Source of the DNA: Spirosoma fluviale
Lineage (GTDB): Bacteria > Bacteroidota > Bacteroidia > Cytophagales > Spirosomataceae
DNA length: 5,417 nt
Reading direction: 5' to 3'
Assembly (NCBI GenBank): GCA_945906915.1
Contig: CAMDSI010000148.1
Location: 1-5,417 of the forward strand
A program made the translations under genes and the position numbers. Shown here piece by piece: positions 1 through 5,396 of this stretch (position 1 is its first letter; each line of letters begins with the position of its first letter). The notes beneath the pieces are model-generated. The model saw only the letters and a program-made list of their open reading frames with translations. It had not been told where the DNA came from and did no database searches.

Positions 1-31
1 AAAAAAATCGCGCCGATTGCTCAGCGCGATT
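1..31 (-). terminator. Intrinsic terminator of the rpsF-rpsR-rplI operon
   Basis: Read on the minus strand, a perfect 8-bp stem (AATCGCGC pairing with GCGCGATT) continues inward through a G-U wobble and two more pairs to a GCAA tetraloop, and is followed by a run of T. The G-U wobble on the minus strand would be an A-C mismatch on the plus strand, and the T-run also lies on the minus side, so the terminator works for the leftward operon. It starts 25 bp after the rplI stop codon. The T-run reaches position 1, so its full length cannot be seen. Confidence 0.9.
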
Positions 32-56
32 CCTTACTATTATTTTGCTTCAAAAA

Positions 57-500
57 TTATTCTGAAACCACAGAGAAAGCAATCTTGTGCTTAACTTCTT
101 TGTGTAAGTCAAGCGTAGCAGCGTAATCGCCGGTAGTCTTCACTTCTGAATCGAATGAAATCTTCTTACGATCGATATCGAAACCTTTTTCTTTCAACAT
201 TTCTGAAACTTGAAGGCTAGTCACACGACCAAAGATTTTTCCACTATCCCCTGTCTTCGCAGGAATAGTCAATGTCATTTCACCGATAGCCGTAGCTAAA
301 TCGAAAGCATCTTGGCGAACTTTCTCCACTTTGTGAGCAGCTTGCTTAATGTTTTCCGCTACAACCTTGCGGTTAGATGGAGTCGCCATGATAGCGAATC
401 CTTGTGGAATTAAGTAATTACGACCGTAACCAGCTTTCACTGCAACGATATCGTTCTTATAACCTAATCCAGCAATATCTGTTTTTAATATAATTTCCAT
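57..500 (-). CDS. rplI: 50S ribosomal protein bL9
   Basis: This is large-subunit protein bL9, which binds 23S rRNA near the base of the L1 stalk and reaches across to neighbouring ribosomes. At 147 residues it has the usual family length. The N-terminal domain shows the bL9 signature at about residues 13-36 (G13, V21, G24-Y25, N28-Y29-L30, G34). A charged linking helix follows at about residues 42-75, and the C-terminal domain (about 80-147) contains GKIFGRVT. The ATG at 498-500 sets the start exactly at the conserved MEIILK beginning. It is the last gene of the operon, 36 bp after rpsR, and is followed by a strong terminator. The leader before its ATG has no Shine-Dalgarno match. Confidence 0.97.
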   Translation of the reverse strand: MEIILKTDIAGLGYKNDIVAVKAGYGRNYLIPQGFAIMATPSNRKVVAENIKQAAHKVEKVRQDAFDLATAIGEMTLTIPAKTGDSGKIFGRVTSLQVSEMLKEKGFDIDRKKISFDSEVKTTGDYAATLDLHKEVKHKIAFSVVSE

Positions 501-536
501 CTTATGTATACAATCAAATGTTTATTGGATAAGGAT

Positions 537-788
537 CTATTTTAAACCGTCAGCCACGTAAGGCATTAACGCTAAGTGACGAGCTCTTTTAATAGCTTGA
601 GCCACACGACGTTGGAATTTCAAAGAAGTTCCAGTGATACGACGAGGTAAAATTTTACCTTGCTCATTCACTAACTTCAATAAATAGTCTGGGTTTTTGA
701 AATCAATGTATTGAATACCAGATTTCTTGAAACGGCAATACTTCTTACGGTTTCCGTTCTTATCTACAGGTTCGTTAACTAGTGTCAT
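537..788 (-). CDS. rpsR: 30S ribosomal protein bS18
   Basis: This is small-subunit platform protein bS18, which forms a heterodimer with bS6 on helix 22 of 16S rRNA. The core is unmistakable: KKYCRFKKSG at about residues 15-24, GKILPRRITGTS at 44-55, and the basic helix QRRVAQAIKRARHLALMPY at 59-77. I chose the ATG at 786-788 (83 residues), which lies one base after the rpsF stop (TAA-T-ATG) and suggests translational coupling. A TTG four codons upstream (to 800) is in frame but would overlap rpsF by 11 bp. A GAAG about ten bases before the ATG is at most a weak ribosome-binding site. In Bacteroidota ribosomes bS18, bS6 and bS21 together cover the 16S 3' tail (established for Flavobacterium johnsoniae). 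Confidence 0.96.
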   Translation of the reverse strand: MTLVNEPVDKNGNRKKYCRFKKSGIQYIDFKNPDYLLKLVNEQGKILPRRITGTSLKFQRRVAQAIKRARHLALMPYVADGLK

Positions 789-789
789 A

Positions 790-1152
790 TTATTCTTCAA
801 TTTTTTCTGGTTTTCTACCTACTAATCCTTTTCTCTTTTTTTCATTGTACGCTAAAGCGTGCTTATCTACCGCTAGGGTTAAGAAACGAATCACGCGCTC
901 ATCACGCTTGAATTCTAATTCTAATTTAGCGACTAAAGTAGGAGCTGCTGCGAATTCGAAAATTTGGTAATATCCGGTGTGCTTGTTCTGAATCGGGTAA
1001 GCTAACTTACGTAAGCCCCAAGCGTCTTCATGAACGATTTGCGCGCCGTTTTCTACCAACAGATTCTTGAATTTCTCAACAGTGTCCTTTGTCTGTTGTT
1101 CAGACAAAACGGGAGTTAAAATGAACACCGTCTCATAGTTTTTTAATTCCAT
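790..1152 (-). CDS. rpsF: 30S ribosomal protein bS6
   Basis: This is bS6, the partner of bS18 on the 30S platform. The protein is 120 residues. It starts with the conserved MELKNYETVFIL strand and contains WGLRKLAYPI-KHTGYY (residues 45-62), the ferredoxin-like RNA and bS18-binding face, and ERVIRFLT (85-92). The tail is basic, then acidic. I chose the ATG at 1150-1152. The frame stays open to a TTG at 1219-1221, but that triplet coincides with the -33 promoter element and lies upstream of the predicted transcript start, so it cannot be the start codon. It is the first gene of the operon, and rpsR starts one base after its stop. The leader (about 34 nt) is very AT-rich and has no Shine-Dalgarno sequence. 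Confidence 0.97.
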   Translation of the reverse strand: MELKNYETVFILTPVLSEQQTKDTVEKFKNLLVENGAQIVHEDAWGLRKLAYPIQNKHTGYYQIFEFAAAPTLVAKLELEFKRDERVIRFLTLAVDKHALAYNEKKRKGLVGRKPEKIEE

Positions 1153-1192
1153 AAAAAATTTGTTGTTTAAAAACTGGTAAAAATTTGGAATG

Positions 1193-1221
1193 CAAAGGTA
1201 GGAATAATCCTTCACAATCAA
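1193..1221 (-). promoter_or_regulatory. Bacteroidota-type promoter of the rpsF operon
   Basis: On the minus strand the -7 element TACCTTTG (1200 down to 1193) matches TAnnTTTG perfectly. A -33 TTG (1221 to 1219) lies 18 bp upstream, within the usual spacing for the Bacteroidota primary sigma factor. Transcription should start near 1185-1188, giving a leader of about 34 nt before rpsF. Confidence 0.8.
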
Positions 1222-1245
1222 AAGGTTAACAATAAAAAAATAGAA

Positions 1246-2220
1246 TTAGCGAACTTCGAAGGTGCCTAAGCCGATCAAATACCCTTCAGCATAAAGCTCG
1301 ATTTCATGCTTTCCGGACTTGAAACCATTTTGCCTTGAATGAATGAATTCCACCGATTGGTGATTGTTTTCGTAAAATATACGCTGGCGACTCGTAAAAG
1401 TTAGTTCGCGGCCTTTGAAGTCAAAAGTTCCTGAACCTAAATTATAATCTGAAATTGTAGTTCCAGTAGGCTCAATAATGCGAAGAAAGACTGTTTTTAT
1501 CTCCTTATTAGCTAATGTATTCTCCTGCAAATGGAACATCACCCGAATTTTATCCACTTTTTTCGCCTTTTGATTATTCACGGAGGACTCTTTCCCGCGA
1601 GATGAAATCGCATAGACATTCACCCCCTCTGCGCGCAAGGCAGCCGCCGCAGTTACTTTTTCAGTCAATTCTTTATTCCTAATTTCAAGGACACGGGATT
1701 TTTCACTTAGCTCACGCTCTTTCAGACCAAAAGTCTTACTCGAGTCCTCTAGTGCTTTTTGAATATTCACTAAACCCACTTTTAGAATTTGAGCCTCTCT
1801 GCTTAGGGAATCATTACGAAGGATCAAAACGACATTTTCTTTCTTCAGCTTTTTAATCTCCGCATCTTTTTGACCTAATAAATGCAAATAATAGGATAGC
1901 TTTTTTTGGAATTCTGCTGGATCGATATCACTTAAATGTTTCTGATCTCCTAAAATTTGTGCTTTTGCGGTTTCTAACTCACTGACCTTCCCTCCTAATT
2001 TTTTGATTTGGACCAAACGTAAATTCAATTGTTCCGCAACGGAATCTAATTTAACCTGGGCATTTTCTACAAATTCATCCTGAGATGGTTGCATAAATCG
2101 ATCGATAAGACCTAATTTATCTACGAGGATCCAACCTGCTAATAACAAAACCAACATAGTCAACCACGTCACGCGACGCTTTAAACTATTTTCGTTTCCC
2201 CTCGAATTATCTGATTCCAT
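1246..2220 (-). CDS. Membrane-anchored coiled-coil protein of unknown function
   Basis: I do not recognise this 324-residue protein by name. A short basic N-terminus (K14-R15-R16) precedes one hydrophobic segment at about residues 17-33 (LTMLVLLLAGWILV), and there is no cleavage site. This predicts an N-in signal anchor with the rest in the periplasm. Residues about 50-96 and 105-192 are rich in K/E/L/Q with heptad-like spacing and few prolines, a probable coiled coil broken near DIDPAEF (98-104). Residues about 222-324 look beta-rich (KIRVMFHLQEN, TVFLRIIEPTG, GTFDFKGRELTF, RIFYENNHQSVEF, HEIELYAEG, GLGTFEV) and may form an immunoglobulin-like or sandwich domain. The ATG at 2218-2220 follows an A-rich leader. 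No terminator is seen between its stop and the rpsF promoter, so some read-through into the ribosomal operon is possible. A structural or scaffolding role in the envelope is only a guess. Confidence 0.85.
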   Translation of the reverse strand: MESDNSRGNENSLKRRVTWLTMLVLLLAGWILVDKLGLIDRFMQPSQDEFVENAQVKLDSVAEQLNLRLVQIKKLGGKVSELETAKAQILGDQKHLSDIDPAEFQKKLSYYLHLLGQKDAEIKKLKKENVVLILRNDSLSREAQILKVGLVNIQKALEDSSKTFGLKERELSEKSRVLEIRNKELTEKVTAAAALRAEGVNVYAISSRGKESSVNNQKAKKVDKIRVMFHLQENTLANKEIKTVFLRIIEPTGTTISDYNLGSGTFDFKGRELTFTSRQRIFYENNHQSVEFIHSRQNGFKSGKHEIELYAEGYLIGLGTFEVR

Positions 2221-2248
2221 TTAATCTGCTTTATTTAATCTTTTACTC

Positions 2249-2276
2249 TTGAATCAAAAATAATAAATTAATTTTA
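2249..2276 (+). promoter_or_regulatory. Candidate promoter of yggS
   Basis: A TTG at 2249-2251 and TAATTTTA at 2269-2276 (seven of eight matches to TAnnTTTG) are separated by 17 bp. The predicted transcript start is near 2283, about 36 nt before the yggS ATG. It overlaps the minus-strand -7 candidate. The imperfect match in AT-rich DNA makes this tentative. Confidence 0.3.
2255..2262 (-). promoter_or_regulatory. Candidate -7 element for the coiled-coil protein gene
   Basis: On the minus strand TATTTTTG matches TAnnTTTG exactly, 34 bp before the ATG, giving a predicted leader of about 28 nt. No TTG lies at the expected -33 distance; the nearest is about 30 bp away. The region is very AT-rich, so a chance match is possible. 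Confidence 0.4.
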
Positions 2277-2318
2277 ATAATATTTTTAAGTCCAAACAAA
2301 ATTTAGCCTTTCCGCCCT

Positions 2319-2996
2319 ATGGCCATCTCAGAAGAAATTTCCTTGATTAACAAGCAATTAAACGATAGTGCTGCTCGACTTATTGTGGTTACGAAGACGA
2401 GAGGCATCGATGAGTTGCAAGAAACGTATGCGGCGGGGGCCATTGAGTTTGGTGAAAATCGGGTGCAAGAGATGGTGGAAAAGCAGGCTGTGTTACCTAA
2501 GGACATTCTTTGGCATCAAATAGGTCACTTACAAACGAATAAAGTAAAATATATCGCCCCTTTTATTCACCTGATTCATTCCGTTGATTCACTGAATTTA
2601 TTGAAAGAAATCAATAAGCAGGCGGCTAAAAACGACCGAATTATCAACTGTTTGCTTCAAATTTATATCGCGACAGAGGAAAGTAAATTTGGTTTAGATT
2701 TTTCTGAGGCCGACGCTTTACTAGCAGATCCTGAATTTGCTGAGTTGAAAAATATCAGAATCGTAGGTTTAATGGGGATGGCGAGTTTTACGGCAGATGA
2801 AACGCAGATTAGGCAGGAGTTTCAAAGCTTAGCGGATTTTTTCCAAAAGCTCAAAAACAACAAAACCGGCTTGTCGACCGGTCTTGTGGAATGGATTGAA
2901 TTATCCATGGGTATGTCTGGTGATTATTTGATCGCCGCGGAACTAGGTTCAACGCTAGTTCGTGTGGGATCGGCCATCTTTGGCCCGCGTCACTAA
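2319..2996 (+). CDS. yggS: YggS/PLPBP-family pyridoxal phosphate homeostasis protein
   Basis: This is a single-domain, fold-type III PLP-binding protein of the YggS/PROSC (PLPBP) family, a cytosolic carrier and buffer of pyridoxal 5'-phosphate without known enzymatic activity. The PLP-lysine is K26 in LIVVTKTR. Other family motifs are FGENRVQE (44-51), WHQIGHLQTNK (65-75), HSVDS, ESKFGL, GLMGMAS, LSMGMSGDY and the C-terminal phosphate-binding VRVGSAIFGPR (214-224). At 225 residues it matches the usual length, with a slightly short N-terminus. The ATG at 2319-2321 follows a C-rich stretch with no Shine-Dalgarno sequence. Its TAA overlaps the stop of the convergent greA. It is transcribed alone, and no neighbour suggests an operon partner. 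Confidence 0.95.
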   Translation: MAISEEISLINKQLNDSAARLIVVTKTRGIDELQETYAAGAIEFGENRVQEMVEKQAVLPKDILWHQIGHLQTNKVKYIAPFIHLIHSVDSLNLLKEINKQAAKNDRIINCLLQIYIATEESKFGLDFSEADALLADPEFAELKNIRIVGLMGMASFTADETQIRQEFQSLADFFQKLKNNKTGLSTGLVEWIELSMGMSGDYLIAAELGSTLVRVGSAIFGPRH

Positions 2997-3000
2997 CGCG
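2972..3000. other. Two adjacent hairpins at the yggS/greA convergent junction
   Basis: Two inverted repeats lie back to back: GGCCA-TCTT-TGGCC (2972-2985) and CGCGT-CACTA-ACGCG (2986-3000). Each has a perfect 5-bp, GC-rich stem. The second loop holds the overlapping stop codons of both genes. Neither side has a T-run, so they are not canonical intrinsic terminators. They could act as a bidirectional pause or a 3'-end stabiliser, which is inference. The first one is also constrained by coding sequence (the AIFGP region of YggS). Confidence 0.45.
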
Positions 3001-3466
3001 TTAAGGACATAATCTCAAATTCTAATTTGCCTGCTGGAGCGGTAATCTCCGCTAGATCCCCTACTTTCTTACCTAATAATCCCTTACCGAAAGGAGATGA
3101 AACGGAAATTTTTCCCGCCCTCAAATCAGCTTCTTCTTCTGAAACAATAGTATAAGTAACTGTCATTCCACTCTTCGTATTTCTAATTTGAACGATAGAA
3201 TAAATCGAAACTATGGTCAAATCAATCGTCGACTCATCTAATACGCGAGCTATTGAAACAATTTCCTCCATTTTAGAAATCTTTAATTCCAAAAGTCCTT
3301 GCGCATCTTTCGCCGCATCGTACTCTGCATTCTCACTTAAATCGCCTTTATCACGCGCTTCTGCTATTTGTTTGGCCATATCTAAACGACCTGTAATCTT
3401 CAAATAGTGTAATTCTGCTCTTAATTTATCTAATGCCTCTGCGGTATAATATTGAAATTTAGCCAT
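2993..3466 (-). CDS. greA: Transcription elongation factor GreA
   Basis: GreA enters the secondary channel of RNA polymerase and stimulates cleavage of backtracked RNA. The protein is 157 residues, the normal length. The N-terminal coiled-coil hairpin spans about residues 8-76. Its tip carries the GreA signature ARDKGDLSENAEYDAAKDAQ, with D42 and E45 as the acidic pair that coordinates the catalytic magnesium (by alignment with E. coli D41 and E44). The C-terminal FKBP-like domain follows, with SPFGKGLLGKKVGD at about 124-137. The ATG at 3464-3466 gives the expected MAKFQYYT start. Its TAG stop (2993-2995) overlaps the TAA of yggS by 2 bp, so the two coding regions share 4 bp. A probable leader of about 139 nt with an internal terminator-like hairpin lies upstream. 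Confidence 0.96.
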   Translation of the reverse strand: MAKFQYYTAEALDKLRAELHYLKITGRLDMAKQIAEARDKGDLSENAEYDAAKDAQGLLELKISKMEEIVSIARVLDESTIDLTIVSIYSIVQIRNTKSGMTVTYTIVSEEEADLRAGKISVSSPFGKGLLGKKVGDLAEITAPAGKLEFEIMSLTR

Positions 3467-3493
3467 AATCTTTTAGGGTTTAACCTCTGTGCT

Positions 3494-3527
3494 TAAAAAC
3501 AAAATAGAACGGCCTCCGACCGTTCTA
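3494..3527 (-). terminator. Terminator-like hairpin in the greA leader
   Basis: On the minus strand TAGAACGG pairs perfectly with CCGTTCTA (8-bp stem, 7-nt loop; plus coordinates 3505-3512 and 3520-3527) and is followed at once by TTTTGTTTTT. This is a good intrinsic terminator for leftward transcription. It lies 28 bp before the greA ATG and downstream of a clear minus-strand promoter, with no gene between. It is therefore either an attenuator for greA or the end of a small RNA of about 110 nt. On the plus strand the T-run is lacking, so it does not serve a rightward transcript. Confidence 0.7.
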
Positions 3528-3611
3528 CCTAAATTATTTGTAGTTTTGTTTCGGATTCGCAACTAAGGTTTTTGTTTTTCTAACAGCACGAAATTGTTGT
3601 TTTGTATAGGA

Positions 3612-3644
3612 CAAAGGTAATAAAAAATCAGACGGATTCCACAA
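3612..3644 (-). promoter_or_regulatory. Bacteroidota-type promoter upstream of greA
   Basis: On the minus strand TACCTTTG (3619 to 3612) matches the -7 element perfectly and is identical to that of the rpsF promoter. A TTG at 3644-3642 lies 22 bp upstream, at the long end of accepted spacing. Transcription would start near 3605 and run through the hairpin at 3494-3527 toward greA, giving a leader of about 139 nt. No other good promoter for greA is visible closer to its ATG. Confidence 0.65.
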
Positions 3645-3660
3645 ACAATCAAGATCAGGC

Positions 3661-4578
3661 ATGCGGATTATATTTTTTGGAACACCAGAATTTGCTGTAG
3701 CTAGTTTACAAGCCTTAGTCGAGGCAAAAATGGATGTCGTCGCAGTAGTTACGGCGCCAGACAAACCCGCCGGCCGAGGACAACAAATTCAATCTTCTCC
3801 GGTAAAAGTCTACGCTGAATCTTGCGGCCTAGCCATTTTGCAGCCTCTAAAATTAAAAGACCCCGTATTTTTACAAGAATTAGCCTCCTTTCAAGCAGAT
3901 TTACAAATTATTGTGGCGTTTCGGATGCTTCCAGAAGCTGTTTGGAATATGCCTCGCTTAGGCACCTTTAATTTACATGCTTCTTTGCTTCCTCAGTACC
4001 GAGGCGCGGCTCCTATTCACTGGGCGGTTATAAATGGGGAGACCGAAACAGGTATCACGACCTTCTTTTTGCAACAGGAAATCGATACCGGGGATTTATT
4101 ATTTCAAGAGAAAGAGGCCATTTCTGAAAAGGATACCACTGGCGAATTATACGAGCGATTAATGAATATGGGAGGTCAATTAGTGGTCAAAACCGCTAAA
4201 GCCATCGAATCTGGAGATATACATCCCACACCACAACAAGAAATAGCGGAACTTAAATCTGCACCTAAGCTGCAACGTAGCACGGGCGAAGTTCATTGGA
4301 CGCGCGCGGGGCGGGACATTGTTAACTTGGTGCGCGGCATGCACCCTTTTCCTGGAGCACATACAGTTTTCCAGGGCAAAAATTGCAAGCTGATTGCCGT
4401 CGAATTTAATCCAGAAATTATTCCTGATTTAGGGGTGGGGGTTTGGGATACGGACCAAAAAACCTACCTAAGAGTCGGTTGCTCCGATGGGTATATTAAC
4501 ATACTTGAATGGCAGATGGAGGGCAAAAAGAGATTGAAAATCGCTGAATTTTTGCGCGGATATAACTATACCTTTTAG
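3661..4578 (+). CDS. fmt: Methionyl-tRNA formyltransferase
   Basis: Fmt transfers a formyl group from 10-formyl-tetrahydrofolate to Met-tRNA(fMet), producing the bacterial initiator tRNA. The 305-residue protein has a Rossmann-type catalytic domain (about 1-200) starting MRIIFFGTPEFAV. It includes APDKPAGRG (32-40), the catalytic region N104-L-H106 with SLLPQYRGAAPIHWA (108-122), and IDTGD with D142, corresponding to N106, H108 and D144 of E. coli. The C-terminal OB-like tRNA-binding domain covers about 205-305. The ATG at 3661 sets the expected start, although no ribosome-binding site precedes it. Upstream, TAGTTTTG at 3541-3548 matches a -7 element but lacks a -33 TTG, so its promoter is unresolved. 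The TAG stop overlaps the stop of the convergent peptidase gene (4 bp of shared coding sequence). Confidence 0.97.
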   Translation: MRIIFFGTPEFAVASLQALVEAKMDVVAVVTAPDKPAGRGQQIQSSPVKVYAESCGLAILQPLKLKDPVFLQELASFQADLQIIVAFRMLPEAVWNMPRLGTFNLHASLLPQYRGAAPIHWAVINGETETGITTFFLQQEIDTGDLLFQEKEAISEKDTTGELYERLMNMGGQLVVKTAKAIESGDIHPTPQQEIAELKSAPKLQRSTGEVHWTRAGRDIVNLVRGMHPFPGAHTVFQGKNCKLIAVEFNPEIIPDLGVGVWDTDQKTYLRVGCSDGYINILEWQMEGKKRLKIAEFLRGYNYTF

Positions 4579-5396
4579 TTTAATTTCCAGCGTCCCATAG
4601 TATAAAAATACCCAAAAGAGCCTTTCTGAATAAAGATATACTTCTCTTTCAAATTCGCTAAAACCGTTATCGCATTTGGCTTCAACTGAAGGTCTGCCGC
4701 AGAACTAGGAAACGGAATTGCTTGGGAACAGGCGCAAGGTTTATTCTCGCGAAGCTTATTCATTTCAATTAATAAATCCCGCGAATCTTCGACTAATTCT
4801 TCTTTCCCCATGTCCAATTTTAAGAAGTAATTCCGCTCATAGGCGTTTTTAAATGGCTCATATTCTAAAGCTAAAGCAGGATATTTCTGCAATAATTTAG
4901 CACTATTATAAAATGCTTGAATATGCCCCGGATCTGGGAAACCCACAAAATCTCCACCCCAAAACAGGCCTATTTCCTTTGCTTTGGCCCCATACTGATC
5001 ATAAATCGCCCCCCTACGCAAATGTCTCCCCTTTCGTGCAATCGCCCCATCTGCCGCTAAACCAAAATTATGAAAGGAAATAAAGGCCTTCGAAAAGCCC
5101 CTTCTCTGCAAGGCCAATTGCTCTTTCTTATTTCTGGTCGTGGAGGTATAGCGCAATCGATAAGGATAGTGAATTCGCTTAATCAAGCTGTCTCTTTTAA
5201 GTTCAAAAGAATCAATCTCTGATTGCAATAATTCGGTCCAAGGCTGATGTAATTGCCCTATTTCTTGCGTTTCCCTGGTCCCATCCGGATTAACCCGAAT
5301 AAATACATACGAGGCTACCGAGTCGGCAGAGTAAGTGGAATCTTGTTGCTTATAAAGCCACTTAAATTCCTCCCAATCCAATGAATTTAAAGACAT
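4575..5396 (-). CDS. M15-type (D-Ala-D-Ala carboxypeptidase/VanY-like) zinc peptidase with C-terminal extension; 5' end uncertain
   Basis: The central part, about residues 75-165, matches M15 peptidases, zinc enzymes that cut peptidoglycan peptides. SFHNFGLAAD (107-116) supplies zinc ligands H109 and D116. IGLFWGGDFVGFPDPGH (142-158) supplies the third ligand H158 and the probable catalytic acid D155. About 70 residues precede this core and about 110 follow it, including CAC (221-223) and a hydrophobic, aromatic C-terminus (YIFIQKGSFGYFYTMGRW). No signal peptide is seen after the ATG at 5394-5396. However, the frame stays open through the remaining 21 bases to the window edge, and this ATG lacks the A-rich context of its neighbours. 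The true start, perhaps with a signal peptide, may therefore be further upstream. The substrate is not known; a peptidoglycan target is inferred from the family. It converges with fmt with a 4-bp overlap. Confidence 0.8.
   Translation of the reverse strand: MSLNSLDWEEFKWLYKQQDSTYSADSVASYVFIRVNPDGTRETQEIGQLHQPWTELLQSEIDSFELKRDSLIKRIHYPYRLRYTSTTRNKKEQLALQRRGFSKAFISFHNFGLAADGAIARKGRHLRRGAIYDQYGAKAKEIGLFWGGDFVGFPDPGHIQAFYNSAKLLQKYPALALEYEPFKNAYERNYFLKLDMGKEELVEDSRDLLIEMNKLRENKPCACSQAIPFPSSAADLQLKPNAITVLANLKEKYIFIQKGSFGYFYTMGRWKLN

Noticed and set aside
789..800. TTG start of rpsR, four codons upstream of the chosen ATG
   Set aside because: It would overlap rpsF by 11 bp and use a rarer start codon, while the ATG one base after the rpsF stop fits coupled translation.
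782..970. Plus-strand open frame opposite rpsF
   Set aside because: It lies wholly antisense to a highly conserved ribosomal protein gene, has no promoter or recognisable motif, and is a shadow.
1153..1221. N-terminal extension of rpsF from a TTG at 1221
   Set aside because: The TTG coincides with the -33 promoter element, the extension would span the -7 box, and bS6 homologues begin at the ME-x-YE motif used here.
2303..2506. Minus-strand open frame opposite the start of yggS
   Set aside because: It is antisense to clearly conserved YggS motifs and has no family features of its own.
3213..3407. Plus-strand open frame opposite greA
   Set aside because: It mirrors the conserved GreA coiled coil and has serine-rich shadow composition with no start signals.
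3541..3548. TAGTTTTG as the fmt promoter -7 element
   Set aside because: It matches TAnnTTTG, but no TTG lies 17-23 bp upstream and it is 112 bp from the ATG. It is too weak to list as a feature, though no better rightward promoter was seen.
3534..3662. Minus-strand open frame of up to 42 codons between fmt and greA, ending in a K/R/N-rich stretch
   Set aside because: Its only ATG (3660-3662) lies upstream of the predicted promoter, within the start of fmt. Inside the predicted transcript the frame has no ATG, GTG or TTG start. It is better read as untranslated greA leader.
4180..4362. Minus-strand open frame opposite fmt
   Set aside because: It is antisense to the conserved Fmt C-terminal region and has no recognisable domain.
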